64,000 nt of DNA from Pholis gunnellus. Its lineage: Eukaryota; Chordata; Actinopteri; Perciformes; Pholidae. Below are positions 27,401 through 64,000 of the stretch, piece after piece. Location of the stretch: NCBI GenBank assembly GCA_910591455.2, contig OU342823.1:18747219-18811218 (forward strand), given 5' to 3'. A program made the translations under genes and the position numbers. The notes beneath the pieces were generated by a model. It was not told the origin of the DNA. It worked only from the letters and a program-made list of their open reading frames with translations, and did no database searches. The number at the start of each line of letters is the position of its first letter. The stretch's first letter is position 1.

Positions 27401-30400
27401 ACAGCCAGCTCCCCAGGTCCCTTTAGAAACACCCAGATGTCCAAGGCGGCTCAAACCCACAAGCTGAGGAAGCTTAGAGCGCCATCCAAGTGTCGAGAGT
27501 GTGACGGCCTGGTGGTGTTTCATGGAGCGGAGTGTGAGGAGGTAACCTTGGTTTTTTTTTTCTTTTGGGTTTTTGTTTTAGAATGAATGGAACAAAACAC
27601 CAACCATGAAGCCCCTATTTGGACCTTCATTAAATGTAGTGAGTCCACGGCATTCAGAGTATTTCAAGTTCAACATGAACACTGCCAAAGTTTCACAATG
27701 GCGTCTTTATCACTCATGGTGAGCAAAAATCAAACAAAAACAAAAGCGCGAGACCACCTCGTCCCTCATCAGAACTTTTGAATAAAGGGGGAAAATTTGA
27801 AAGTGGCCACAGGCTCTCCTCAGAGACCAAATCCACCAACTGGTCTCAGTCGGGGTCGAGGCAGTGGAAACTGAAGACTTTTTGTTCGTTTTCGAAAGGG
27901 GTCGCCTCCATCTCCCCTGTGCATCCAGTTCCTTTCCATATTTACGAGATACACTGATGATACAAAAGACCATAACAGAACGGTTACTGGAAAGGTTTTT
28001 TATTTTTTAATGGGTTATGTAATGGTGGTAGACACATTGACAAGACGTAAGAATATGGCTCTGCAGTGTTTTGGAATTCTTCCATGGCATCGGTTCAACG
28101 GGTTACCAGACATGAAGCTTTCCTTGTCTTCATTTTAAGGCGTAGTTCACAACGAAACTACTTTTGAGTGCACATCAAACTTCAGTTCCACCCTCTATTT
28201 TCATCTCTGCCTGTCAGCAGTGTGAACAAGTCTTTCACTTTTATAACCAAGATACTTTTCAACATGTTTGCAGTGTTCCTTAGCCTGCCACAAGAAGTGT
28301 CTGGAAACCCTGGCCATCCAGTGCGGCCATAAGAAGCTCCAGGGGAAGCTCCATCTCTTCGGCATTGACTTCACTCAGGCAGCTAAGAACAGCCTGGACT
28401 GCATCCCCTTCATCATAAGGAAGTGTACATCAGAAATTGAGAACCGAGCTCTTAACATAAAGGTAGTTTCAGTAAAATATGGGAGATGATAACGCGTGAT
28501 GATGTTGTTCACTGTTAATATCCTGTTGTTAGGATGTTTCTTCTTCTAGTAGTTTCTCTTTGGCGTCCCTGAAAAGGATACTGTGACAAATGTATATAAT
28601 GCAGTGGTTGGGCCGGTAGAGGCTGCCAGTGTTACTGTCAATGATTATTATAATGTTTCAAGATCAATGTTGTTTTCTAAGGAATAATGAAATACTAGTT
28701 TTGTAAATCCTGGCACCAGATTGCTGGTTGCACCAAATGAATGCTAATGAGCTTCCTTGTGCCGCAGTGATAACCCAGTTGTGCCGTGGTGATCCTAAAA
28801 AAATTGCATCTCATTTTCCTGCGCTGAATGACTTTTGTTTTTGTGCTTTGAAGGGTATCTACCGAGTGAATGGTGCCAAGTCTCGGGTAGAGAAGCTTTG
28901 CCAGGCCTTTGAGAATGGCAAGGACCTGGTGGAGCTCTCCGAACTTTATCCCCACGACATCAGCAACGTACTCAAACTCTATCTGAGACAGGTGGGCTGC
29001 TTTTGAAACCTTATCCGTAGCATAATAAATATTGGGGTATTGTAAATTTACTTGCACCCTCAAAGAGGGTCGTCCAAATGAGGATACGAGTTGGTTGAAT
29101 GTGTGCTTTACAGAACAAAACCACTGCAGTGGTGTTTATTTGTCTTTATTTATTTTTGGTACATAACTCCCCCTCTCATCCCCCAATTGCTTATCTCTTT
29201 TCTAATTCCGTCCCACTTGTCTATTTACTCAAATGATTCAATTGTGTCTGTTTATTATTAACTTCCTTGTTTCATTTGTTTTTCTGTTGGTTTTTTTCCC
29301 TCTGCAGCTTCCAGAGCCGCTCATCCTGTTCCGATATTATAACGACTTCATCGGCCTGGCCAAGGAAAGTCAGAGCGTCATTGTGGAGGAACTGGAAGCT
29401 TTGAGACTCAGTCCCACCCCAGTGACCCCGGCCCAGGTCAGCGTGGACCTCAACCGGGTCCTCTTCAAGATCAAGGACCTACTGAGGCAGCTGCCACAAG
29501 TTCATTACAAGACACTGCAGTTCCTGATTGAGCATCTGCATCGGTACAGCAGCCCCTCAGTCAAATAACCCATAAATCACGTTTTTGATCAATGCATTTA
29601 TTTAATCGGTCATTTTACAAGTAAGGATGTGAATTTTATGCTTAAAGATCTCAATCTGTAATAAGCCATTCAATAGAGAAAAGATGCCTTTGAACAGGTC
29701 AGGATTTTAAAATATCCCGTCCTCTCTCCAGGGTGACGGAGCAATCGGAGGAGAATAAGATGACCGCCAGCAACCTGGGTATCATCTTTGGCCCGACGCT
29801 GATCAAACCGAGGCAGGCGGACGCCGAAGTCTCCCTCTCCTCACTGGTGGATTACCCGTATCAGGCGCTTGTTGTTGAACTTCTGATCAGACACTACCAG
29901 ATGATCTTTGACACCCCCCTCAGTCCACTGAGTCGCACCTCGCCTACAGAGGCTCAGCCCCGCCACGCCCACCAGGAGAAGGAGCAGCAGCTGAGCAGGC
30001 ACTCAAAGTCGCTGGGAGACATTAAGGAGGTAATTTTGTTTTTGTGCGTGTAGCATGTTTCAATATCATATACAGCACATTTGTCAATTTGTCTTTAAAC
30101 ATTAAATGATAGATTGACGCTTTTGTTTTCTGTCCTTATTCTTGTCTTATCATTACAGCAGAGCTCTAAGGTGTATAAGAGGCATTCCTCGATAATTCCT
30201 TCCTCCCACTTATTGGCTGAGGTTCACACGTCCACGCCCCGCCTCAATGGAAGCGAATTTGAACCTGGTCAGTATTGTTACAAAGATAGGTAACACAATA
30301 ATTCTTTTTTTTTGACACTGGCTGCTGGATATTGTCTATATGTCCACACCATTTTACTTGATATGTTAATGTTTAACCTATTGTTGATCTCTCTATTCAA

Positions 30401-31109
30401 AGTTGATGAAGTGGATTCGGAGGCCTTCAATGGGGTTTTGTCATCAGGCGTCCCAGAGGTCCCGAAACTCAGTCGTTCTCAGCACAGCGTCGTCGCCAGG
30501 GTCCATCTCCGACACCCTCGCAACAAACTCTCCTCCCGGCCAGTGAGCCTGCCGGCCGAACGGATACTCAACCGAGGCCAAGTAGACGAGAATAACACGC
30601 GGAACAGCACCGGCCAAGACGACAGGAAGGGAGGTAGTTTCGACCAATCCATTGAAGAGTTGGACGAAACTGAGAATACAAAATTGCGAGCGGGTACACA
30701 TTACCGGGGCACATTTATTGACACCCAGACGTTACGCAGAACTTGGGACAAACAGTACAAGCATGAAGTTGCTTCCAGGACTGTCAGAATTGTGGCCAGT
30801 TCTCCCACAGAGAGTACAGCAGCGGATGCCAGCAACTTATCGCCTTCTGTACCCGTATCTTCATCGTCTTTCTCCCTTGGAACTGCTGGGAGCATTAGCA
30901 CCATCTTCCCTAACAGACCTTACACTGTTGCAGTGCGACCTAGCAGGACTTTAAGAAGGGAGGACAATGTCATCAAGTACAATCCTGTCGCAACAGCTTT
31001 CAGGGCTCCCAGAACTCTACAGCCCCCCCCAGGGACCTTCTACAAGCCCCCGTCGGGGAGCAAAGTTAAAGAGCTGCAGAACTGTGCATTAGCTAACAGT
31101 GCAGAGGAA

Positions 31110-31143
<34 letters not shown>

Positions 31144-31367
31144 ATGATGATGATGATGAGGAGGAGGAGGAGGAGTTGGGGATTGAGATAGAGGTGTCTG
31201 TAGATGAGCCTCTTGAGGAAGACGATGAGGCCGAGCAGGGAGCCATGTCACAGTCTCCCAGCTCTAGCCCCGAGGAACTGAACCCGAACCAGGCCAAACC
31301 GGTGTACCAGAGACTGAGGCCCAGGCGCCTCCAAGAGGTAGAACATCGAGAGGCTCATTTTGTGTGA
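1063..31367 (+). CDS. arhgap29: Rho GTPase-activating protein 29 (F-BAR, C1, RhoGAP), complete, 22 coding exons
   Basis: ARHGAP29 (PARG1) is a cytoplasmic GTPase-activating protein that switches off Rho, mainly RhoA. It acts downstream of Rap1 and is linked to endothelial barrier control and, in human, orofacial clefting. Exons: 1063-1369, 14516-14659, 17625-17721, 18444-18516, 19051-19111, 19550-19696, 21151-21215, 21323-21433, 21559-21639, 22130-22312, 23012-23149, 23313-23503, 24992-25161, 25901-26029, 27158-27256, 27378-27541, 28274-28462, 28854-28991, 29308-29543, 29732-30029, 30159-30267, 30403-31367. All junctions are GT-AG. Phases match throughout and lengths sum to 4,095 nt (1,364 codons plus TGA). 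Order: Gly/Ser-rich N terminus, F-BAR-type region about 228-533, C1 693-737, RhoGAP about 750-950, acidic tail. Human ARHGAP29 is about 1,260 residues. The start follows an in-frame TAA at 1039. Abca4 lies downstream on the same strand, as in human. Teleosts can carry a and b copies; I cannot say which this is. Confidence 0.95.
1134..1164 (+). repeat. arhgap29: Coding GGT trinucleotide repeat (poly-Gly)
   Basis: Tandem GGT codons encode a run of about ten Gly residues in the N terminus of Arhgap29. A shorter Gly-rich stretch lies just upstream at 1095-1120. Confidence 0.9.
10801..10823 (+). repeat. Poly-C tract, 23 bases
   Basis: An unbroken run of C is followed by CACACACA and CCCCCC. The minus strand is G-rich and could form a G-quadruplex. 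Length is prone to sequencing error. Confidence 0.85.
13251..13303 (+). repeat. Compound TGTC / TG microsatellite
   Basis: Tandem TCTG units pass into TG units in arhgap29 intron 1. A second TG run lies at about 13476-13497. Confidence 0.9.
14660..17624 (+). other. arhgap29 intron 2, with an unexplained minus-strand open frame
   Basis: No recognised gene. A 148-codon minus-strand open frame lies at 16022-16468 (separate entry). Around 16960-17020 there is a CTAAGCTAAGCTAACCG block shared with the dispersed repeats at about 35.6 and 56.3 kb, perhaps a decayed third copy. A short TA run lies at 17340-17353. Confidence 0.6.
16022..16468 (-). other. Unexplained minus-strand open frame, 148 codons
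   Basis: The frame begins MSEGCKKDPKKEV and ends at a TGA (plus-strand 16022-16024). It resembles no family I recognise and has no visible domain or signal peptide. On the minus strand an AATAAA follows 22 bases after the stop (plus-strand TTTATT, 15995-16000). About one or two open frames of this size are expected by chance in 64 kb, so this may be nothing; a retrocopy fragment or antisense last exon is the alternative. Confidence 0.15.
17722..19549 (+). other. arhgap29 introns 3-5
   Basis: Introns 17722-18443, 18517-19050 and 19112-19549. No gene was recognised. At about 18213-18240 there is GATGCATTATGGGAACTGTA, similar to blocks I associate with teleost interspersed repeats, but element ends could not be drawn. 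Confidence 0.5.
19550..23503 (+). other. arhgap29: arhgap29 exons 6-12: F-BAR-type helical domain
   Basis: These seven exons encode residues of about 228-533. They form long charged helices with heptad-like character, for example ALLYAKAWSKYTKELLAWVEK, RKNELDKLRKEVKEQW and QLEKRRRLEEEAQQK. ARHGAP29, GMIP and HMHA1 share an N-terminal F-BAR module that binds curved membrane and dimerises. Assignment rests on gene identity and the helical pattern. A five-Gly/three-Ala insert in exon 10 interrupts the helix at about 22238-22262. Confidence 0.8.
19697..23011 (+). other. arhgap29 introns 6-10 (exons 7-10 lie between)
   Basis: The introns above 300 bases are 19697-21150, 21640-22129 and 22313-23011. 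No gene was recognised. An 11-bp inverted repeat (TTTAACTAATT / AATTAGTTAAA) lies at 21887-21897 and 21916-21926. A 141-codon open frame in intron 10 (22491-22916) looks like chance. Confidence 0.55.
24212..24238. repeat. Perfect 11-bp inverted repeat (hairpin)
   Basis: TGACCACCATG at 24212-24222 and CATGGTGGTCA at 24228-24238 are exact inverted copies around a 5-base loop. It lies in arhgap29 intron 12. It is too short for a microRNA precursor. Confidence 0.85.
24350..24406 (+). repeat. CA dinucleotide microsatellite
   Basis: About 25 uninterrupted AC units, then TCACAC, in arhgap29 intron 12. Confidence 0.9.
24992..27256 (+). other. arhgap29: arhgap29 exons 13-15: Ser-rich disordered linker
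   Basis: About 130 residues rich in Ser, Gly, Asp and Pro join the F-BAR to the C1 domain. They contain family-typical blocks such as ESAGGSSESRSMDS, RRLPRTPSTGTMSSADDL and DREPPSPSDNG. The Ser/Thr-Pro sites make phosphorylation likely, but that is inference. Exon 13 (24992-25161, 170 nt) is not a multiple of three, so it cannot be skipped alone without a frameshift. Confidence 0.85.
25671..25816 (+). mobile_element. tRNA-derived SINE fragment
   Basis: The left end carries GTTTCGATCCCCGG, which fits a tRNA B box (GGTTCGAATCC). The right end carries GTAAGTCGCTTTGGATAAAA, followed by TAATGTGATGTAATG repeats, a tail widely seen at the 3' end of teleost SINEs (recognised from memory). The A box and left part are missing, so the copy is 5'-truncated. 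It lies in arhgap29 intron 13. Confidence 0.6.
27378..28462 (+). other. arhgap29: arhgap29 exons 16-17: C1 zinc finger
   Basis: All eight zinc ligands are visible: His693, Cys704, Cys707, Cys718, Cys721, His726, Cys729 and Cys737. The spacing is H-x10-C-x2-C-x10-C-x2-C-x4-H-x2-C-x7-C. The finger is split by the intron at 27542-28273, between Glu720 and Cys721. The first H-to-C gap is shorter than in diacylglycerol-binding C1 domains, which fits the atypical C1 class. Lipid binding cannot be read from sequence alone. Confidence 0.9.
28333..30029 (+). other. arhgap29: arhgap29 exons 17-20: RhoGAP domain
   Basis: The catalytic domain speeds GTP hydrolysis by Rho GTPases. The arginine finger is Arg787 in GIYRVNG at the start of exon 18. 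The supporting Lys of LKLYLRQLPEPL is about residue 824, and the conserved Asn of ENKMTASNLGIIFGPTL is about residue 921. All three residues known to matter in RhoGAP domains are present, so the enzyme should be active. Exons 18, 19 and 20 are 28854-28991, 29308-29543 and 29732-30029. Confidence 0.93.
30159..31367 (+). other. arhgap29: arhgap29 exons 21-22: disordered C-terminal tail with acidic tract and Phe-Val end
   Basis: The tail has short blocks shared with mammalian ARHGAP29: SSRPVSLPAERIL and RAPRTLQPPPGTFYKP. Between and after them the sequence is low in complexity. A run of Glu/Asp at about residues 1278-1305 is encoded by GAG/GAT repeats. The protein ends AHFV. Mammalian ARHGAP29 ends in QFV and binds a PDZ domain of the phosphatase PTPN13; the shared Phe-Val suggests that contact is kept. 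The open frame runs 5' of exon 22 from 30312, but 30312-30402 is intron ending in the AG at 30401-30402. Confidence 0.88.
31105..31190 (+). repeat. arhgap29: Coding GAG/GAT repeat (acidic tract)
   Basis: Runs of GAG and GAT codons encode an almost pure Glu/Asp segment at about residues 1278-1305 of Arhgap29. Read on the other strand it gives a poly-Ser artefact. Confidence 0.9.
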
Positions 31368-32370
31368 TCAGCTGAGTCATCAGAGATCTAAAAAAAAAAA
31401 ACACTGCTCCAACATGAACAATGTGGGCCATATTCTAATATACAAAGAGTAAGAAACATCTGCAATTGACTTTGCAATTTATCAGATGCGCTTTGATGGT
31501 GGACACTGTTTGGACAATTTAAATGTACCTTCAGTCCTCAACAGACGAGATGCACTTAAAATGCTGTATATTCTTTCACATAATTCACCGATATTTCATT
31601 TACCAATCCCTTCCCCAGTATACTCTGGCACCTGGTCAGAATATTTATTTAAAAAAAAAATTTAAACTGTGCAATTACATTTTTATTTGAATATTTTGTA
31701 CCAAGTTCTTACAGGATCACTATGTATGTTTATATACCAAAAAAAAAATGTATGTTTGAATCGTTACAATAGTGCATGTAGCCACAACACTGAAAAACGT
31801 TTTGGTGCACTTATCAACACTCTTCCACAAATCTCTCTCTGAGGAACGTTTCTACCTACTTAGAGTCAGAATGTTTTTTTGAACTGTTACATTTTGGTTG
31901 TAATTAATAATGTTGCAAATAGCTTGTGTATAAAGCAATATAATGACCTTTGTTACATGCTGTACTGGGTATCTGCATTGACATCTGGTAATGTTATGAA
32001 GCACCAGTTGCAAAGGGTATACATCCACTTGTTTTTATACTGTTGAACTTGTATGGTGTCAACATACACTGATCTGAAAAGCTTTTAGAAATGCCACTGG
32101 ATTGTGTAATGGTATTATCGTTCTTATTTTGATATAACTTTTACATTTCTTAATAGCCAAAGCTGTTTTTTTCTTTTTACAACTGAATTAATTTTATCAG
32201 TAACCTAAACCTTACAGCTTCTCTGTAACAGGAAGTGCATCATTTATTTAAATGGTATCTGTTTTTCATGGTAATGTACAAGGTTGACAGAATGTTGAAA
32301 GGTTCAGTGTAAAAAAAAAGCAGGTACATGAAACACCCTTTTGTAACTTATTAAAATATATCTGACAAAT
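31368..32370 (+). other. arhgap29: arhgap29 3' UTR
   Basis: This AT-rich, non-coding stretch follows the TGA at 31365-31367. It holds several poly-A/poly-T tracts and no open frame of note. The end is placed about 15-20 bases after ATTAAA at 32350-32355; the true cleavage site is not known. A longer form could use the second ATTAAA at 32572-32577. Confidence 0.6.
32350..32355 (+). terminator. arhgap29: Candidate polyadenylation signal of arhgap29 (ATTAAA)
   Basis: ATTAAA, the commonest variant of AATAAA, lies about 980 bases after the stop codon. It is followed by a T/GT-rich element (GTCTGTCTTTTTCC, about 32381-32394). No AATAAA was found on the plus strand in this interval. A second ATTAAA at 32572-32577 is the alternative. 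Confidence 0.5.
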
Positions 32371-33320
32371 TCCATGATAGTCTGTCTTTTTCCTTCACAA
32401 ATGCAACTTTTTTTTTTTAACCAAAAATAATGAATTCCATGATTACTAGAAGTTAGGCAATCGTATTGTTTAGCAAGAAAAAACAGTTTCTATGTTATAC
32501 AGTAAAACTGATTTACCAAGCCGCATGGCAGCCTGCGGATCTACAGAGATGCTAATATTTGTTAAATTGCAATTAAAAAGTTGCATATTAATTGTTTACC
32601 AGTTGTGGGATTATAACGGGTGGGATTATGCAGTACAACGTAGGCCAGGTGGTTAGGTCACGTAGGCCTCTGCTAATACTCTCATCTGTTTGTAGTCTCC
32701 CAGCACTGAGACAGAAGATTAAAATCAATCTGCTTAACTATTCACAAGGTCTGGATTCTAGGTGTGTAGCAACCCTCAAGGAGCACTCGGTAGAATATGC
32801 GGCGTTACGCTTTATGTATTGGGTGTCGCTCTACGGTGCAAGTGTTCTTCTGAGGTAAGTGATGTGTCATTCTGGGCTATAGCTATAGCTTTGGGATTTA
32901 TTCGATGTATATTTAATTAGTAATGCGGTAGCCATAACATTGCGCAATAGTTGTTCCTGACCGAGATTAAAGTACATTTTCTTACATGTACTGGGAATGT
33001 GCGATATTCAGTGTAGTGATTTAACCATGAATAGTGCTGCGGGAACGTTTAGAGCGTGTGGAAACAATAATCTTGTTATGCTGACAATGTGAAGTGTCTT
33101 GAGCTCATTGACCTCATTACAGAGCTTTTGCGAGCCCTCACATGGCGCACTCGCAGGATGAATGGACGGACAAAATCTAGCTTTCCAAATACAAATGATT
33201 TTTTTTAAGTCATAAATGTTTTTGTAGAACTTGAGGTAGCTTCATTAAGAGTAATGTAGACTGGTTGAATACAGGTTTGTTGACTGGTGCCAACCCCAGA
33301 GGGGGTGAAAAAGAGGTACC
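32371..33320 (+). promoter_or_regulatory. abca4: arhgap29-abca4 intergenic region and abca4 upstream sequence
   Basis: No coding sequence was recognised in these 950 bases. Two GGATTA motifs (reverse complement of TAATCC, the CRX/OTX homeodomain core) occur at 32608-32613 and 32623-32628, about 700 bases before the abca4 ATG. ABCA4 is expressed in photoreceptors and mammalian photoreceptor genes are typically driven by CRX, so the region is a plausible abca4 promoter or enhancer. The transcription start was not located. An in-frame TGA at 33306-33308 precedes the ATG. Confidence 0.45.
32608..32628 (+). promoter_or_regulatory. Paired GGATTA motifs, possible CRX/OTX sites
   Basis: GGATTA occurs at 32608-32613 and 32623-32628, 15 bases apart and in the same orientation, each inside TGGGATTAT. 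GGATTA is the reverse complement of TAATCC, the core recognised by CRX and OTX2. The site is about 700 bases upstream of the abca4 ATG. Binding is inferred only from motif and gene function. Confidence 0.35.
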
Positions 33321-63503
<30,183 letters not shown>

Positions 63504-64000
63504 GTAAATAGATAGAGGAAAACATGACGAATTATGAAATGGGAGTTTAACAGGGGTTTACATTTATTCCTTTCACGCTTCTTTTAGGACGATCAGATGG
63601 CTCAGTTTAAAACCAGTGAAATTGTGAATAATTCACTATTTCTTTACTTTTAGTCGGGCTAACCTGGCTCTACGCTTTTAGCTGAAACACAGCTAAGCCT
63701 CACAGAGCCACTTGCATTATATTTCATTTCATTTGTTTTTTGATTAGCTCTTTTACTTGATAGATATTAAACATTTCTCATTATACGTCATCTTCCAACT
63801 TAGTTCAAACTAATCTTGCTACGTCGGCAACAGGCGTGGCCAGAGGCATTATGTTTTGGGGTTGTCCGTCCGGTCTTCTCTCGTTAACATAATATCTGAG
63901 AAACGCCGAAGTGGAACTTCTTCAAATTTGCCACAAACATCCACCTGGACTCAAGGATGAACTGATTACATTTGGTTGGTCAAAGGCCACTGTGAAGCCA
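63504..64000 (+). other. Start of abca4 intron 49, to window edge
   Basis: After the donor GTAAAT at 63504 no coding sequence resembling the ABCA4 C terminus appears. The last exon(s) must lie further right. The text near 63655-63720 is loosely like the 47-kb dispersed repeat, but too weakly to annotate. Confidence 0.6.

Larger units (their letters stand above)
25162..29307 (+). other. arhgap29 introns 13, 14, 16, 17 and 18
   Basis: Introns 25162-25900 (with a SINE fragment), 26030-27157, 27542-28273, 28463-28853 and 28992-29307. Apart from the SINE, I see no gene or clear element in them. Confidence 0.5.

Noticed and set aside
30312..30402. N-terminal extension of the open frame leading into the last arhgap29 exon
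   Set aside because: It is intron sequence ending in the acceptor at 30401-30402; the exon is in phase only from 30403.
31040..31297. Minus-strand poly-Ser open frame
   Set aside because: It is the antisense shadow of the GAG/GAT acidic repeat in arhgap29.

Overview
This is vertebrate nuclear DNA, almost certainly from a ray-finned fish (teleost, perhaps a percomorph). Coding sequence is split into many short GT-AG exons, introns are moderate in size, CA/TA microsatellites are frequent, and several interspersed repeats look like teleost families. No prokaryotic genes, CRISPR arrays or rRNA genes were seen. One tRNA-derived SINE fragment is the only tRNA-like sequence noticed.

Two protein-coding genes lie head to tail on the plus strand. 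(1) arhgap29 (1063-31367) is complete: 22 coding exons that join in phase to a 1,364-residue protein. The order is a Gly/Ser-rich N terminus, a helical F-BAR-type region, a Ser-rich linker, a C1 zinc finger, a RhoGAP domain and a disordered acidic tail ending in Phe-Val. Its first coding intron is 13.1 kb. (2) abca4 (33321 to beyond the window) is shown by 49 coding exons, 2,288 codons in one continuous phase. It is the photoreceptor retinoid flippase ABCA4. Only the final C-terminal exon(s) lie past the right edge. ARHGAP29 and ABCA4 are also neighbours in human, so this is conserved synteny. About 1.95 kb separates the arhgap29 stop from the abca4 start.

Layout: 1-962 upstream sequence; 963-1062 probable 5' UTR; 1063-31367 arhgap29; about 31368-32370 its 3' UTR; about 32370-33320 intergenic and the abca4 upstream region, with two CRX/OTX-like GGATTA motifs; 33321-63503 abca4 exons; 63504-64000 intron. 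Repeats include a 577-bp hAT-type MITE with a perfect 8-bp target duplication (44450-45026), two copies of one dispersed repeat in opposite orientations (about 35528-35760 and 56155-56441), another dispersed repeat (about 46945-47385), a SINE fragment (25671-25816), several microsatellites and a 46-bp perfect palindrome (34642-34687).

The two genes have no known shared pathway. ARHGAP29 is a cytoplasmic Rho GTPase regulator and ABCA4 a photoreceptor disc-rim transporter; their adjacency is inherited synteny. I found no wholly new biological system. The most unusual signals are the exact palindrome, the intron splitting the region equivalent to mammalian ABCA4 exon 27, the Cys cluster after NBD1, and the intact MITE.
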